A stretch of 62,296 nt of DNA from an uncultured Bacteroidales bacterium (GTDB lineage: Bacteria > Bacteroidota > Bacteroidia > Bacteroidales > UBA11471). Positions 47,530 through 54,721 of the stretch are shown piece by piece. The notes under the pieces were generated by a model, which saw nothing but the letters and a program-made list of their open reading frames with translations, ran no database searches and had not been told where the DNA came from. The stretch is taken from NCBI GenBank assembly GCA_947625885.1, contig CANQQA010000013.1, positions 1 to 62,296 on the forward strand, written 5' to 3'. The translations under genes were made by a program, and so were the position numbers. Each line of letters opens with the position of its first letter. Position 1 is the first letter of the stretch.

Positions 47530-49965
47530 TTATCGAATGTTTGCAATGCTGATGATGTCGGCGAACACACCTGCCGCCGTAACGGGTGCGCCGGCGCCGT
47601 ACCCCTTGATAATCATAGGGTATTCGTTGTAGCGGGCGGTCGTTATCAGTATCACGTTGTTGCTGCCTTCGAGTTCGTAGAAAGGGTGTTCGCGCCCTAT
47701 CGCCTGCAAGCCGATGCGTGTCTTGCCGTTGCGGAGGGAGGCGACGAAACGGAAGCGCTTGCCCTGCACCGCCACTTCGCGGCGGCGCTGCTCGAACTCG
47801 GCATCGAGTTCGGGAATGTGCTTCCAGAAGTTTTCGAGCGTGCCTTGAAAATATTTGTCGGGAACGAAAAGCTCTTTTTCGACATCGGACTGCTCGATGC
47901 GGTAGCCCGCCTCGCGGGCGAGAATGACGAGCTTGCGCAGCACGTCTTGTCCGCTCAAATCGACGCGCGGGTCGGGCTCGCTGTACCCCGCCTCCTGCGC
48001 CATGCGTATGGCGCGGCTCAACGGCACCTCCTCGCTCAACACATTGAAAATGTAATTCAGCGTACCCGACACAACGGCTTCGATTTTGAGTATCGTGTCG
48101 CCGCTGTTTATCAAGCTGTTAATGGTATTGATGATAGGCAGACCCGCGCCCACGTTGGTTTCGAAAAGAAACTTCACATCGCGGCGGCGGGCGGTCTGTT
48201 TCAGCAGCGCGTAGTTTTCATAGTCCGACGCTGCCGCCACCTTGTTGGCAGCCACTACCGACACGTTGTGGTCGAGCAGCTCTTGATAAATGGCGGCGAT
48301 TTCGGGGCTTGCCGTGCAATCGACGAACACCGAGTTAAAAATGTTCATCTGTATCACCGCATCGCGAATCGTCTCGGGCGTGCTTTTCACCGGCGAGGCT
48401 TTCAGCTGTTCTTCGTAATTGTCGAGCGAAATGCCCTCTCGGCAGAAAATCGCCTGACGGGAATTTGCCAGTCCCACGATGTTGATGCGCAGCGATTTTT
48501 CTTTCAGCAGACGGGGTTGCTGGCTGCGTATCTGTTCGAGCAGGTTGCTGCCCACCAGACCGATGCCCGTGATAAACACGTTCAACACCTGCGTGTCGGA
48601 GAGGAAGAACGAGTCGTGTATCACATTGAGTGCCTTGCGCAGGCTGCCCAGTGCGATGACGAACGAAATGTTCGTTTCCGACGCGCCCTGTGCGCAGGCG
48701 ATGACGTTTATACCGTTGCGTCCCAGCGTGTTGAACAGTTTTCCGGCGATACCCGGCGTGTGCTTCATGTTCTCGCCCACGATAGCGACGGTCGCCAAAT
48801 CGCGTTCGGCATGGGCTTCGCTCATCTCGCCCATCTCTATTTCGTGGGCGAACTCTTTGTCGAGCACGGCAATAGCGCGGTCGGCATCGGCGTTGCGCAC
48901 GGCAAACGAGGTATTGTTTTCGGAGGCGGCTTGCGACACTAAAAACACACTGATGCCCGATTGCGCCAACGCCGTGAAAATGCGGCGATTGACGCCGATG
49001 ACTCCTACCATGCCCAGACCCGAAACGGTGATAAGGCAGGTATCGTTAATCGACGAAATGCCCTTGATGGCTTTTCCGTCGGAACGGCTGACGGTTTCGG
49101 TAATCAGCGTTCCGGGAGCCTCGGGGTTGAACGTATTTTTGATGACGATAGGAATGTTCTTGTGGTAAACGGGATATATCGTAGGGGGATATATCACTTT
49201 GGCGCCGAAGTTGCAAAGCTCCATCGCCTCGATGAAAGAGAGCCGTTCGATGACGTAAGTGTTGTTGATGACGCGGGGGTCGGCGGTCATAAAGCCGTCG
49301 ACGTCGGTCCAGATTTCGAGGCGGGAGGCATCGAGAGCGGCAGCCAGAATGGCGGCGGTGTAGTCGGAACCGCCCCGCCCGAGGTTGGTTATCTCGCCGG
49401 TGCGGCTGTCGGAAGAAATGAATCCGGGCACGAGCGCCACCTGCGGCAGCGTGGCGAAGACTTCGCGTATCAGGCGGTTGGTGGTTTCGAAATCGACGAT
49501 GTTTTTCTCGAACTGCGCTTCGGTCTTGATGAACGTGCGCGAGTCGTAATGTTCCGCACCGTCGATGACGCGGCTGATGATGAACGACGACAGCCGCTCG
49601 CCATAACTCACGATGATGTTCTGCGTCTTCACCGAGAGGTCGCGGATAAGGGCGACACCGCGATAGATGTTGCCCAGCTCGTCGAGCAGGCTGTCGGTCT
49701 GCCGGCGCACCTCGTCGCGCCGCTCTTCGGCTACGATGCCGGCGATGATGTCGTGGTGGCGGGCGACGATTTCGCGCAGATTGTCTTCATAATCGGGCAA
49801 GCCGGCGGCTGCCTGCCGCGCGGTTTCCAGCAGCTTGTCGGTGATGCCGCCCAATGCCGAAACGACCACGATGACGGGTTCTTGGCACGCCTCGACTATC
49901 TGTTTTACATTTTTAAGACTTTTCACGGAACCTACCGATGTTCCGCCGAATTTCAACACTTTCAT
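47530..49965 (-). CDS. thrA: Bifunctional aspartokinase / homoserine dehydrogenase
   Basis: 811 residues. The aspartokinase domain begins VLKFGGTSVGSVKSLKNV and contains GRGGSDYTAAILAAALDA. Two ACT-type regulatory segments follow (CLITVSGLGMVGVIGVNRRIF, VAIVGENMKHTPGIAGKLF), implying feedback control by threonine. The homoserine dehydrogenase half has NVFITGIGLVGSNLLEQI, VAANKVAA and VSGTLNYIFNVLSE with DLSGQDVLRKLVILARE. It catalyses the first and third steps of the aspartate pathway towards threonine. It heads thrA-apgM. A possible leader ORF lies 120 bases upstream. Confidence 0.96.
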   Translation of the reverse strand: MKVLKFGGTSVGSVKSLKNVKQIVEACQEPVIVVVSALGGITDKLLETARQAAAGLPDYEDNLREIVARHHDIIAGIVAEERRDEVRRQTDSLLDELGNIYRGVALIRDLSVKTQNIIVSYGERLSSFIISRVIDGAEHYDSRTFIKTEAQFEKNIVDFETTNRLIREVFATLPQVALVPGFISSDSRTGEITNLGRGGSDYTAAILAAALDASRLEIWTDVDGFMTADPRVINNTYVIERLSFIEAMELCNFGAKVIYPPTIYPVYHKNIPIVIKNTFNPEAPGTLITETVSRSDGKAIKGISSINDTCLITVSGLGMVGVIGVNRRIFTALAQSGISVFLVSQAASENNTSFAVRNADADRAIAVLDKEFAHEIEMGEMSEAHAERDLATVAIVGENMKHTPGIAGKLFNTLGRNGINVIACAQGASETNISFVIALGSLRKALNVIHDSFFLSDTQVLNVFITGIGLVGSNLLEQIRSQQPRLLKEKSLRINIVGLANSRQAIFCREGISLDNYEEQLKASPVKSTPETIRDAVIQMNIFNSVFVDCTASPEIAAIYQELLDHNVSVVAANKVAAASDYENYALLKQTARRRDVKFLFETNVGAGLPIINTINSLINSGDTILKIEAVVSGTLNYIFNVLSEEVPLSRAIRMAQEAGYSEPDPRVDLSGQDVLRKLVILAREAGYRIEQSDVEKELFVPDKYFQGTLENFWKHIPELDAEFEQRRREVAVQGKRFRFVASLRNGKTRIGLQAIGREHPFYELEGSNNVILITTARYNEYPMIIKGYGAGAPVTAAGVFADIISIANIR

Positions 49966-50077
49966 GGAATATACATAATTTTACCGCTGCGCAAACCGCA
50001 TTCGCCACAGCCAAATAACAGACTTGAAAACAAGAAAAATTCTCTGCCGAGAAAAATACGGAAAAAACGTTCAACCT

Positions 50078-50086
50078 CCCCCCCCC
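50078..50086. repeat. Nine-C homopolymer in the thrA leader
   Basis: Nine consecutive C (G on the minus, transcribed strand side) form half of an imperfect CCCCCTAAGGGG palindrome overlapping the end of the possible leader ORF. Homopolymers this long slip during replication. Confidence 0.6.
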
Positions 50087-50130
50087 TAAGGGGTAGTGAT
50101 AAATAGAATATGCGGTACGGTATTACACAT
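50086..50130 (-). CDS. Possible threonine leader peptide ahead of thrA
   Basis: Fourteen codons read MCNTVPHILFITTP and a TAG stop, 120 bases upstream of thrA on the same strand. Five of fourteen residues are Thr or Ile, and Ile-Thr-Thr come just before the end, as expected for a threonine attenuator. Downstream the RNA has a G-run that can pair with the preceding C-run, then TTCTC-GGCA-GAGAA followed by five T, a weak terminator shape. No Shine-Dalgarno is seen, which is normal in Bacteroidota. The ORF is short enough to be chance. Confidence 0.3.
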   Translation of the reverse strand: MCNTVPHILFITTP

Positions 50131-50185
50131 AGCGGTTTTTGCTTTTGCGGCGCAATATTACATAAAATATCTCAAAAACGCCCCA

Positions 50186-50194
50186 TACTTTTGC
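50186..50194 (+). promoter_or_regulatory. TACTTTTGC motif: promoter -7 or attachment-site-like
   Basis: TACTTTTG fits TAnnTTTG, and with the following C also fits nine of ten positions of the CTnDOT core GTAnnTTTGC. The same nine bases recur in reverse at 50428-50436. Confidence 0.3.
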
Positions 50195-50276
50195 AGATTT
50201 TCTACAAAACAGGTGTTTTTTCATTGTTTTCTCAAAAATTTTCAAGTCGTTTCGTTTTTTTCGGTTTGAAAATCAT

Positions 50277-50284
50277 TATATTTG
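50277..50284 (+). promoter_or_regulatory. Promoter -7 element of a possible small RNA
   Basis: TATATTTG in an A+T-rich stretch, with T-runs near the -33 position. The next plus-strand gene is 1 kb away, and a terminator lies only 165 bases downstream. Confidence 0.45.
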
Positions 50285-50427
50285 TTCTGTTAAGTTACGA
50301 AAAGAGTGTAATTTATTGGAAATGAGCGTAGGTTAATTGCTCATGATAGTAATAGGTTACGATTTAGTTAGTTATCTACTGCATCATCCTTCTGCGCATT
50401 GCGTAACCTTCAAAGAACTCTTCGTAT

Positions 50428-50437
50428 GCAAAAGTAA
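50428..50437. other. Possible ICE attachment core
   Basis: GCAAAAGTA, whose complement TACTTTTGC matches nine of ten positions of GTAnnTTTGC, the core reported for CTnDOT-type integration. It lies where chromosomal gene order (thr genes) gives way to element sequence. Because TAnnTTTG is also the -7 consensus, the match could be a promoter instead. The partner site is outside the window. Confidence 0.3.
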
Positions 50438-50446
50438 CAATAAAAC

Positions 50447-50480
50447 GGGAGATTTTGAAATGAATCTCCCTAATTTTTTT
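50447..50480 (+). terminator. Terminator of the possible small RNA
   Basis: GGGAGATT (50447-50454) and AATCTCCC (50463-50470) form a perfect eight-base-pair stem, followed by TAA and seven T. Confidence 0.75.
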
Positions 50481-50585
50481 CTTCTCATACAAGTTTTTCC
50501 GTAAAAGCGGTTTTATCCGTCGGTACACCATCGCCCAAAAGGATTTTGAACGGACGTATGCCGACTGCCGCATAAGCGGCGAAAA

Positions 50586-50634
50586 GGGCTTTGCCTCACG
50601 CCTAAACAACAGTTTAGACTGATGATGCAAGGCC
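50586..50634. repeat. Compound hairpin at the ICE end
   Basis: An outer GGGCTTTGC/GCAAGGCCC pairing (one G-T) encloses a perfect CTAAAC-AACA-GTTTAG hairpin at 50602-50617. Confidence 0.55.
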
Positions 50635-50691
50635 CATTTCTTTTGTGCTTATGCCAAAGAGGTGCTTTTACGGGTTCGCAGATGATTTCTT

Positions 50692-50723
50692 TTTCCGCTG
50701 TTCCTTTGAGCCGTAAGCGGAAA
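50692..50723. repeat. Inverted repeat at the ICE end
   Basis: TTTCCGCT (50692-50699) and AGCGGAAA (50716-50723) are exact complements with a 16-base spacer. Confidence 0.5.
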
Positions 50724-50783
50724 GCCGTGTCTGACCGCCCGATCCATAAATGGAACAAGCCGTCATGCACGGCAGGCAAACCG

Positions 50784-50845
50784 GGAAGAATGATTTTATC
50801 CGTCAGACCGGACACGCTCGGACAGACATATAAAATCATACTTCC
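50784..50845. repeat. Long inverted repeat at the ICE end
   Basis: A 16-base arm, GGAAGAATGATTTTAT (50784-50799), pairs with ATAAAATCATACTTCC (50830-50845) with one mismatch. A smaller CCG/CGG pairing lies in the loop, and CCGG-rich flanks outside can extend the structure. Confidence 0.6.
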
Positions 50846-51023
50846 TTGCCGGTGGTTTACCCGGTTCCACGCTTCCGGCTATGTCCCTTTTCCTTTTTGG
50901 CGTTTTCCCTTTTTCACGGATTTCTCTTTTGAAGTTTTCCTGTCTAATCTGCCTCCACTTCCGTTTACCTCCATTTTCGCGTCTTTCAGTGAGCCGCATC
51001 AGGCAGTCATTTCCGTTCTGGGC

Positions 51024-51148
51024 GCAAAGGTAATTCCGGGATTGGACGGGAATGCAAGGTCAAGCCTCCTGTTTTCGGAAAAAATCTCCAGCCCTGCGGG
51101 TAGTATTTTTCCCGAAAAACCTTGCATTCCCTAATCCCTACCTTTTCA
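51024..51148. repeat. Very long nested inverted repeat at the ICE end
   Basis: GGGAATGCAAGG (51048-51059) and CCTTGCATTCCC (51120-51131) are exact complements. Inside them TTTTCGGAAAAAAT (51072-51085) pairs with ATTTTTCCCGAAAA with one mismatch, and outside GGTA...GGGATT pairs with AATCCC-TACC with small bulges. The total span is about 120 bases. The left edge contains CAAAGGTA, a minus-strand TACCTTTG promoter-like -7 element. No protein-coding function explains it. Confidence 0.65.
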
Positions 51149-51296
51149 AGCACCCGAAACGAAAACGACCGATGCGACAGAAAGACGCATAAAAAAAATG
51201 TCGGATAAACGAGAGGCAGATAAGATAGTTTGAAACTCAACTCCCTCAGCTCTTGAATCCGCATTAAAAAAATAAAAAATCAAAAACAGCGAAGAT

Positions 51297-51511
51297 ATGA
51301 CGGCAACGGCAAATTTCAGACAAATGGCGCAGTACATAGGGTTTGCGATATGCGGCTTAATGGTGCGCACCGCCTTCGGGGTGTTCGGCATCCTTTGGGC
51401 ATCATTAGAGAGATTGTAAACGGAGTGTTCCGAGTGGCGATAGGCGTAATCGTGGCTATCCTTTCCACTATCGCCTTCTTCGGTTTCATCCTTTGGTTAT
51501 TCACCCTTTAA
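51297..51511 (+). pseudogene. Small two-helix membrane protein, apparently split by a frameshift
   Basis: Frame A starts at ATG 51297 (MTATANFRQMAQYIGFAICG...) and stops at 51419 after 40 residues ending FGILWASLERL. The +2 frame then continues without a stop as REIVNGVFRVAIGVIVAILS and a further hydrophobic segment ending FTL at the TAA 51509-51511. One inserted base near 51404-51408 would join them into a ~72-residue protein with two membrane helices. Alternatively, the second half is a separate 53-residue ORF from ATG 51350. The next gene starts 12 bases later. Function unknown; the gene belongs to the ICE. Confidence 0.5.
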
Positions 51512-51522
51512 CCCCTACCGAC

Positions 51523-51744
51523 ATGGCAAAGAGAAGCAGCAAAACGGTAGCGCAGCAATGCAGATACTACGAGGTGGACAACATCTTCGTGTACATGGTG
51601 GAAACGTACATCAACGGCAACATATCCGTGTTCCGTGAACTCTACCGAGAACTGAACAAGGACGCACGGAGGGATTTTACAGACTTCCTTCTGAGCGAGG
51701 TAGAGCCGACCTATTGGAGAGAGATACTGAAACAGACAATCTAA
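51523..51744 (+). CDS. Small conserved ICE protein, function unknown
   Basis: 73 residues from MAKRSSKTVAQQCRYYEVDN. Basic N terminus, then an amphipathic helical region with VYMVETYINGNISVFRELYRELNKDARRDFTDFLL. No catalytic motif, signal peptide or membrane helix. It lies in a compact plus-strand row 13 bases before the PcfK-like gene. ATG 51523 was chosen over the frame opening at 51493, which lies inside the preceding ORF. Confidence 0.6.
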   Translation: MAKRSSKTVAQQCRYYEVDNIFVYMVETYINGNISVFRELYRELNKDARRDFTDFLLSEVEPTYWREILKQTI

Positions 51745-51757
51745 AAACGACAGCGAT

Positions 51758-52180
51758 ATGAAAGGAACAGAACATTTCAAGAGAACGATACAGATGTATC
51801 TGGAGCAGCGTGCAGCGGAAGATGCGCTCTTTGCGAAGAACTACCGCAACCCTGCTAAGAACATAGACGATTGCGTCACCTACATTCTCAACTACGTGCA
51901 GCGGAGCGGTTGCAACGGCTTCACGGACGGGGAGATATTCGGGCAAGCCGTCCACTACTATGACGAGAACGAGATAGAGGTAGGCAAGCCCATTCAGTGC
52001 CACGTGGCGGTGAACCATGTTGTGGAACTCACGGCGGAGGAAAAGGCGGAAGCACGGCAGAACGCAGTCCGCAGATACCAAGAAGAAGAACTCCGCAAGT
52101 TGCAGAACCGCAGCAAGCCGAGAACCGCCACCAAAGCGACCGCACAAGAAGTACAACAACCCAACCTATTCAATTTCTGA
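51758..52180 (+). CDS. PcfK-like protein
   Basis: 140 residues, MKGTEHFKRTIQMYLEQRAAEDALFAKNYRNPAKNIDDCVTYIL... . The N-terminal helical domain with DCVTYILNYVQRSGCNGFTDGEIFGQAVHYYDENEI matches PcfK-like proteins of Bacteroidota conjugative elements. The second half is a Lys/Glu/Arg-rich helix and a Thr/Gln-rich tail ending QPNLFNF. Named after pcfK of the enterococcal pCF10 plasmid, but the role in transfer is not established. It is followed at two bases by the PcfJ-like gene. Confidence 0.8.
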   Translation: MKGTEHFKRTIQMYLEQRAAEDALFAKNYRNPAKNIDDCVTYILNYVQRSGCNGFTDGEIFGQAVHYYDENEIEVGKPIQCHVAVNHVVELTAEEKAEARQNAVRRYQEEELRKLQNRSKPRTATKATAQEVQQPNLFNF

Positions 52181-52182
52181 TT

Positions 52183-53472
52183 ATGAAACCGAGAACACCC
52201 ATACAGCAGGAAGTCGCACGATTAAGCGAGCGACTGCCCAAATTGACCGCCACACAGAGGGCATACGCTTTCCGTCATTGCTTCAAGCATTACGCCATCA
52301 AGAGGGCGGACGGCACGAACATCTGCACCGAGTGTGGACATTCGTGGAGGAGTGAACACGACCTTGCGGACACCGTTTGCGGATGCACCTGCCCCCATTG
52401 CGGCATGAAGCTGGAAGCGTTGCGCACCCGAAAGAGCGTGTTCAGCGAGAACGAGTATTTCTGCATCATCACCACCTGCAAGCAGTACCAAGTGATACGC
52501 TTCTTCTTCGTCAAATCCCGATACAAGGCAGGGCAGGCAGCCGAGTATTCCATTTATGAAGTGGTGCAAAGGTGGATTTCGCCCAAAGGCACAACCGTCA
52601 CTGTCGCCCGACTGCGAGGAATGTCCATACTTTACTACGACCTATGGGCGGAATACAGCGACATGGAGGTACGCAAGAACAACAAACTCCGTGCATACGA
52701 TATAAACCCCGTCTGCACCTATCCCCGACAGCGTTTCATACCCGAACTGAAACGCAACGGCTTCAATGGCGAATACCACAACATACTGCCTTACGACCTT
52801 TTCACGGCTATCCTTTCCGACAGCCGAGCCGAAACGCTGTTGAAGGCAGGGCAATATCCCATGTTGCGCCACTACATCCGCAGTTCCTTTGACATAGAGA
52901 GGTATTGGGCATCCATAAAGATATGTATCCGTAACGGTTACACCATTTCGGACGGCTCCATGTGGCGTGACACCATAGACCTCCTGCGTCATTTCGGCAA
53001 GGACACGAACAGCCCGAAGTACGTCTGTCCCTCCGACCTCAAAGCCGAACACGACAGACTTATGCACAAGCGCAACAAGGAGATAGAGCGCAAGAAGTTG
53101 GAGGAACGCATCCGCCAAGCGAAGAAACACGAGAAGGCATACCGCAAACTCAAAGGCATATTCTTCGGCATTGCCTTTACGGACGGCACTTTGCAGGTGC
53201 GTGTGTTGGAGAGCGTGGCGGAGTTTGCAGCGGAAGGGACGGAACTGCACCATTGCGTGTTTTCCAACTCCTATTTCCTTGAAAAGAACTCCCTTATCCT
53301 ATCCGCCACCATTGACGGCAAGCGCATAGAAACGGTGGAGGTTTCCTTGAAGACATTGGAGGTGGTGCAAAGTCGTGGCTTGCACAATTCCAATACCGAG
53401 TACCACGACCGCATTGTAAACCTTGTGAACAGCAACGTGAACCTTATCCGCCAGCGGATGGAAGCGGCATAG
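52183..53472 (+). CDS. PcfJ-like protein with zinc ribbon
   Basis: 429 residues from ATG 52183. A zinc ribbon of two Cys pairs (CTECGHSW and CPHCGMKL) lies near residues 45-80. The central part is long and helical, and the C-terminal PcfJ domain includes LRVRVLESVAEFAAEGTELHHCVF-like VRVLESVAEFAAEGTELHHC and SLILSATIDGKRIETVEVSL. PcfJ-like proteins are common on Gram-positive and Bacteroidota conjugative elements; DNA processing is suspected. The frame is open further upstream to 51997, but that part overlaps PcfK and was rejected. Confidence 0.83.
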   Translation: MKPRTPIQQEVARLSERLPKLTATQRAYAFRHCFKHYAIKRADGTNICTECGHSWRSEHDLADTVCGCTCPHCGMKLEALRTRKSVFSENEYFCIITTCKQYQVIRFFFVKSRYKAGQAAEYSIYEVVQRWISPKGTTVTVARLRGMSILYYDLWAEYSDMEVRKNNKLRAYDINPVCTYPRQRFIPELKRNGFNGEYHNILPYDLFTAILSDSRAETLLKAGQYPMLRHYIRSSFDIERYWASIKICIRNGYTISDGSMWRDTIDLLRHFGKDTNSPKYVCPSDLKAEHDRLMHKRNKEIERKKLEERIRQAKKHEKAYRKLKGIFFGIAFTDGTLQVRVLESVAEFAAEGTELHHCVFSNSYFLEKNSLILSATIDGKRIETVEVSLKTLEVVQSRGLHNSNTEYHDRIVNLVNSNVNLIRQRMEAA

Positions 53473-53496
53473 TATCAACCTATAATACCCAATAGT

Positions 53497-53754
53497 ATGG
53501 AAGTAAGAATTGAAAGCATGATTTGTCTGTGGGACGATAAAATCCCCACGATGTTCCTTGAATTTGTAAACCTCCTCACTCTTGCAACGAGTGAGGAGCA
53601 GTTAAGACGGAGTGTAAAGGACTTTGCCGAGAAGCACGAACTTGACAGGTTTTTCCTTTACGGCTTCGGCTCCCACCATTTCTACCTGCACCAACGCTAT
53701 ACGAGTGACCCCGAAATGGTGATGAAGAACAGAATTCTGTCAGTACATTTTTAA
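53497..53754 (+). CDS. Small ICE protein, function unknown
   Basis: 85 residues, MEVRIESMICLWDDKIPTMF... . Mostly acidic N-terminal half, then a helix EEQLRRSVKDFAEKHELDRF and an aromatic/His-rich FLYGFGSHHFYLHQRY segment. No known motif. It lies 24 bases after pcfJ and 20 before the next gene, so it is part of the same row. Confidence 0.55.
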   Translation: MEVRIESMICLWDDKIPTMFLEFVNLLTLATSEEQLRRSVKDFAEKHELDRFFLYGFGSHHFYLHQRYTSDPEMVMKNRILSVHF

Positions 53755-53774
53755 CCACCCTAAAATCAACGATT

Positions 53775-54008
53775 ATGGCAACACGAATGACCATCAACGG
53801 AATAAGCACCTGCACGGAAGCAGGTACGGAGAAATACGAGCGTTTCCAATTAGGTATCGGCAGACGCAAGCGGACACTTGTGCAGTACGACTACCGCCAC
53901 CCCACAGACGGAGAGTTGTTCTCTTGTGTCAAACCCACATTGGACGAGTGCCGAGCCGCACGGGACAAGTGGCTCACGGAAAAGGAAGAAAAGGAGGACA
54001 ACCGATGA
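53775..54008 (+). CDS. DUF3873-like ICE protein
   Basis: 77 residues. The segment NGISTCTEAGTEKYERFQLG followed by VQYDYRHPTDGELFSCV and LDECRAARDKW fits the small DUF3873 proteins of Bacteroidales conjugative elements. No enzymatic motif; two Cys are spaced too far apart to suggest a zinc site. The TGA overlaps the next start by ATGA. Confidence 0.68.
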   Translation: MATRMTINGISTCTEAGTEKYERFQLGIGRRKRTLVQYDYRHPTDGELFSCVKPTLDECRAARDKWLTEKEEKEDNR

Positions 54009-54250
54009 AAGCAGCCTATCAAACGCTGATAGTGAAGTTCAGCCAGCCTATCAAAGTATTGGACGGCATCTTTGACGATGCCGAAGCGTGGGGAGTTGAT
54101 ACCCTAAAAGGGTGGATAGACGACTACGAGAGCAGCAGGTTTACCGCCATCAACAGCCATACGGCAGTCATCACAAGCGAGTACAATATGGAGTGCCTGA
54201 TGGAATGGCTGAAACGAAACACCCCCATTGCCGAGATAACAGAATGTTAA
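54005..54250 (+). CDS. Small ICE protein, function unknown
   Basis: 81 residues from ATG 54005 (MKAAYQTLIVKFSQPIKVLDGIFDDAEAWGV...). It looks like a compact alpha/beta domain with acidic helices and a C-terminal LMEWLKRNTPIAEITEC. ATGA overlap with the DUF3873-like gene implies coupled translation. No motif recognised. Confidence 0.55.
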   Translation: MKAAYQTLIVKFSQPIKVLDGIFDDAEAWGVDTLKGWIDDYESSRFTAINSHTAVITSEYNMECLMEWLKRNTPIAEITEC

Positions 54251-54295
54251 ACAAGTTGGCGGTGTCCGCACCGCCAACCTAAAACCAAGAAAAGC

Positions 54296-54604
54296 ATGAT
54301 AGCAAAGACGATTTTACAGCAGATAGGCGGCAGACGCTTTGTCGCCATGACGGGAAGCAAGGATTTTACAGACATGGGCAACGGCTTACGCATGAGCCTT
54401 GCGAGGAACAAGACGAGCGCAAACCGTCTTGACATCATCTACGATGCCGGCTTAGACCTTTACAATATGCGTTTCTACCGCAAAACGTTCAGTAAAAAGA
54501 CATTCGAGTGCAAGACGAAGGACATCGAAACGCACGAGGGCATATACTGCGATATGCTGGAAGAAATGTTCACGATGGTAACGGGACTCTACACCCGTTT
54601 TTAA
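54296..54604 (+). CDS. Small conserved ICE protein, function unknown
   Basis: 102 residues. The pattern IAKTILQQIGGRRFVAMTGSKDF, NGLRMSLARNKTSANRLDI and YNMRFYRKTFSKKT recurs in Bacteroidales mobile elements, where it is annotated only as hypothetical. Basic, with alternating beta and helical propensity. It ends 22 bases before a strong inverted repeat. Confidence 0.6.
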   Translation: MIAKTILQQIGGRRFVAMTGSKDFTDMGNGLRMSLARNKTSANRLDIIYDAGLDLYNMRFYRKTFSKKTFECKTKDIETHEGIYCDMLEEMFTMVTGLYTRF

Positions 54605-54625
54605 GTGGCGGCGGCAAAAGCCGCC

Positions 54626-54667
54626 CTACTTTCTTTCGGTGAGCATGATGGCGGACAAAGAAAGTAG
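54626..54667. repeat. Inverted repeat between two ICE genes
   Basis: CTACTTTCTTT (54626-54636) and AAAGAAAGTAG (54657-54667) are exact 11-base complements with a 20-base spacer, preceded by a GGCGGC...GCCGCC hairpin at about 54607-54625. Confidence 0.6.
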
Positions 54668-54721
54668 CAAAGAAACCGCTGTCCCAATCTACGATAGTAT
54701 TCACAAAAACAAGTTTCAATC

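Larger units (their letters stand above)
50291..50480 (+). ncRNA. Possible ~190-nt noncoding RNA
   Basis: The unit is bounded by a -7 element at 50277-50284 and a strong terminator ending at 50480, with no plus-strand ORF of note inside. Internal pairings are ATGAGC/GCTCAT (50321-50344) and GGTTACG/CGTAACC (about 50354-50408). The opposite strand carries a short frame ending ...EGYAMRRRMMQ that I cannot support as a gene. Family is unrecognised; it does not look like 4.5S RNA or tmRNA. Confidence 0.35.
49966..51296. other. Gene-poor interval between thrA and the ICE genes
   Basis: This 1.3 kb has no reading frame I can support beyond the possible leader ORF. It contains the thrA leader, a promoter-terminator unit and the ICE-end inverted repeats described separately. 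Frames of up to 170 codons at 50622-51134 (plus) and 108 codons at 50513-50839 (minus) have no recognisable domain, and their composition looks incidental to the palindromes. Confidence 0.7.

Noticed and set aside
46336..50106. Long plus-strand frames of 868 and 381 codons
   Set aside because: They lie opposite apgM and thrA, which are unambiguous; long antisense frames are expected at this codon bias.
50513..51134. Frames of 108 codons (minus) and 170 codons (plus) in the ICE end
   Set aside because: No domain, no plausible upstream signals, and they run through the large inverted repeats; treated as noncoding.
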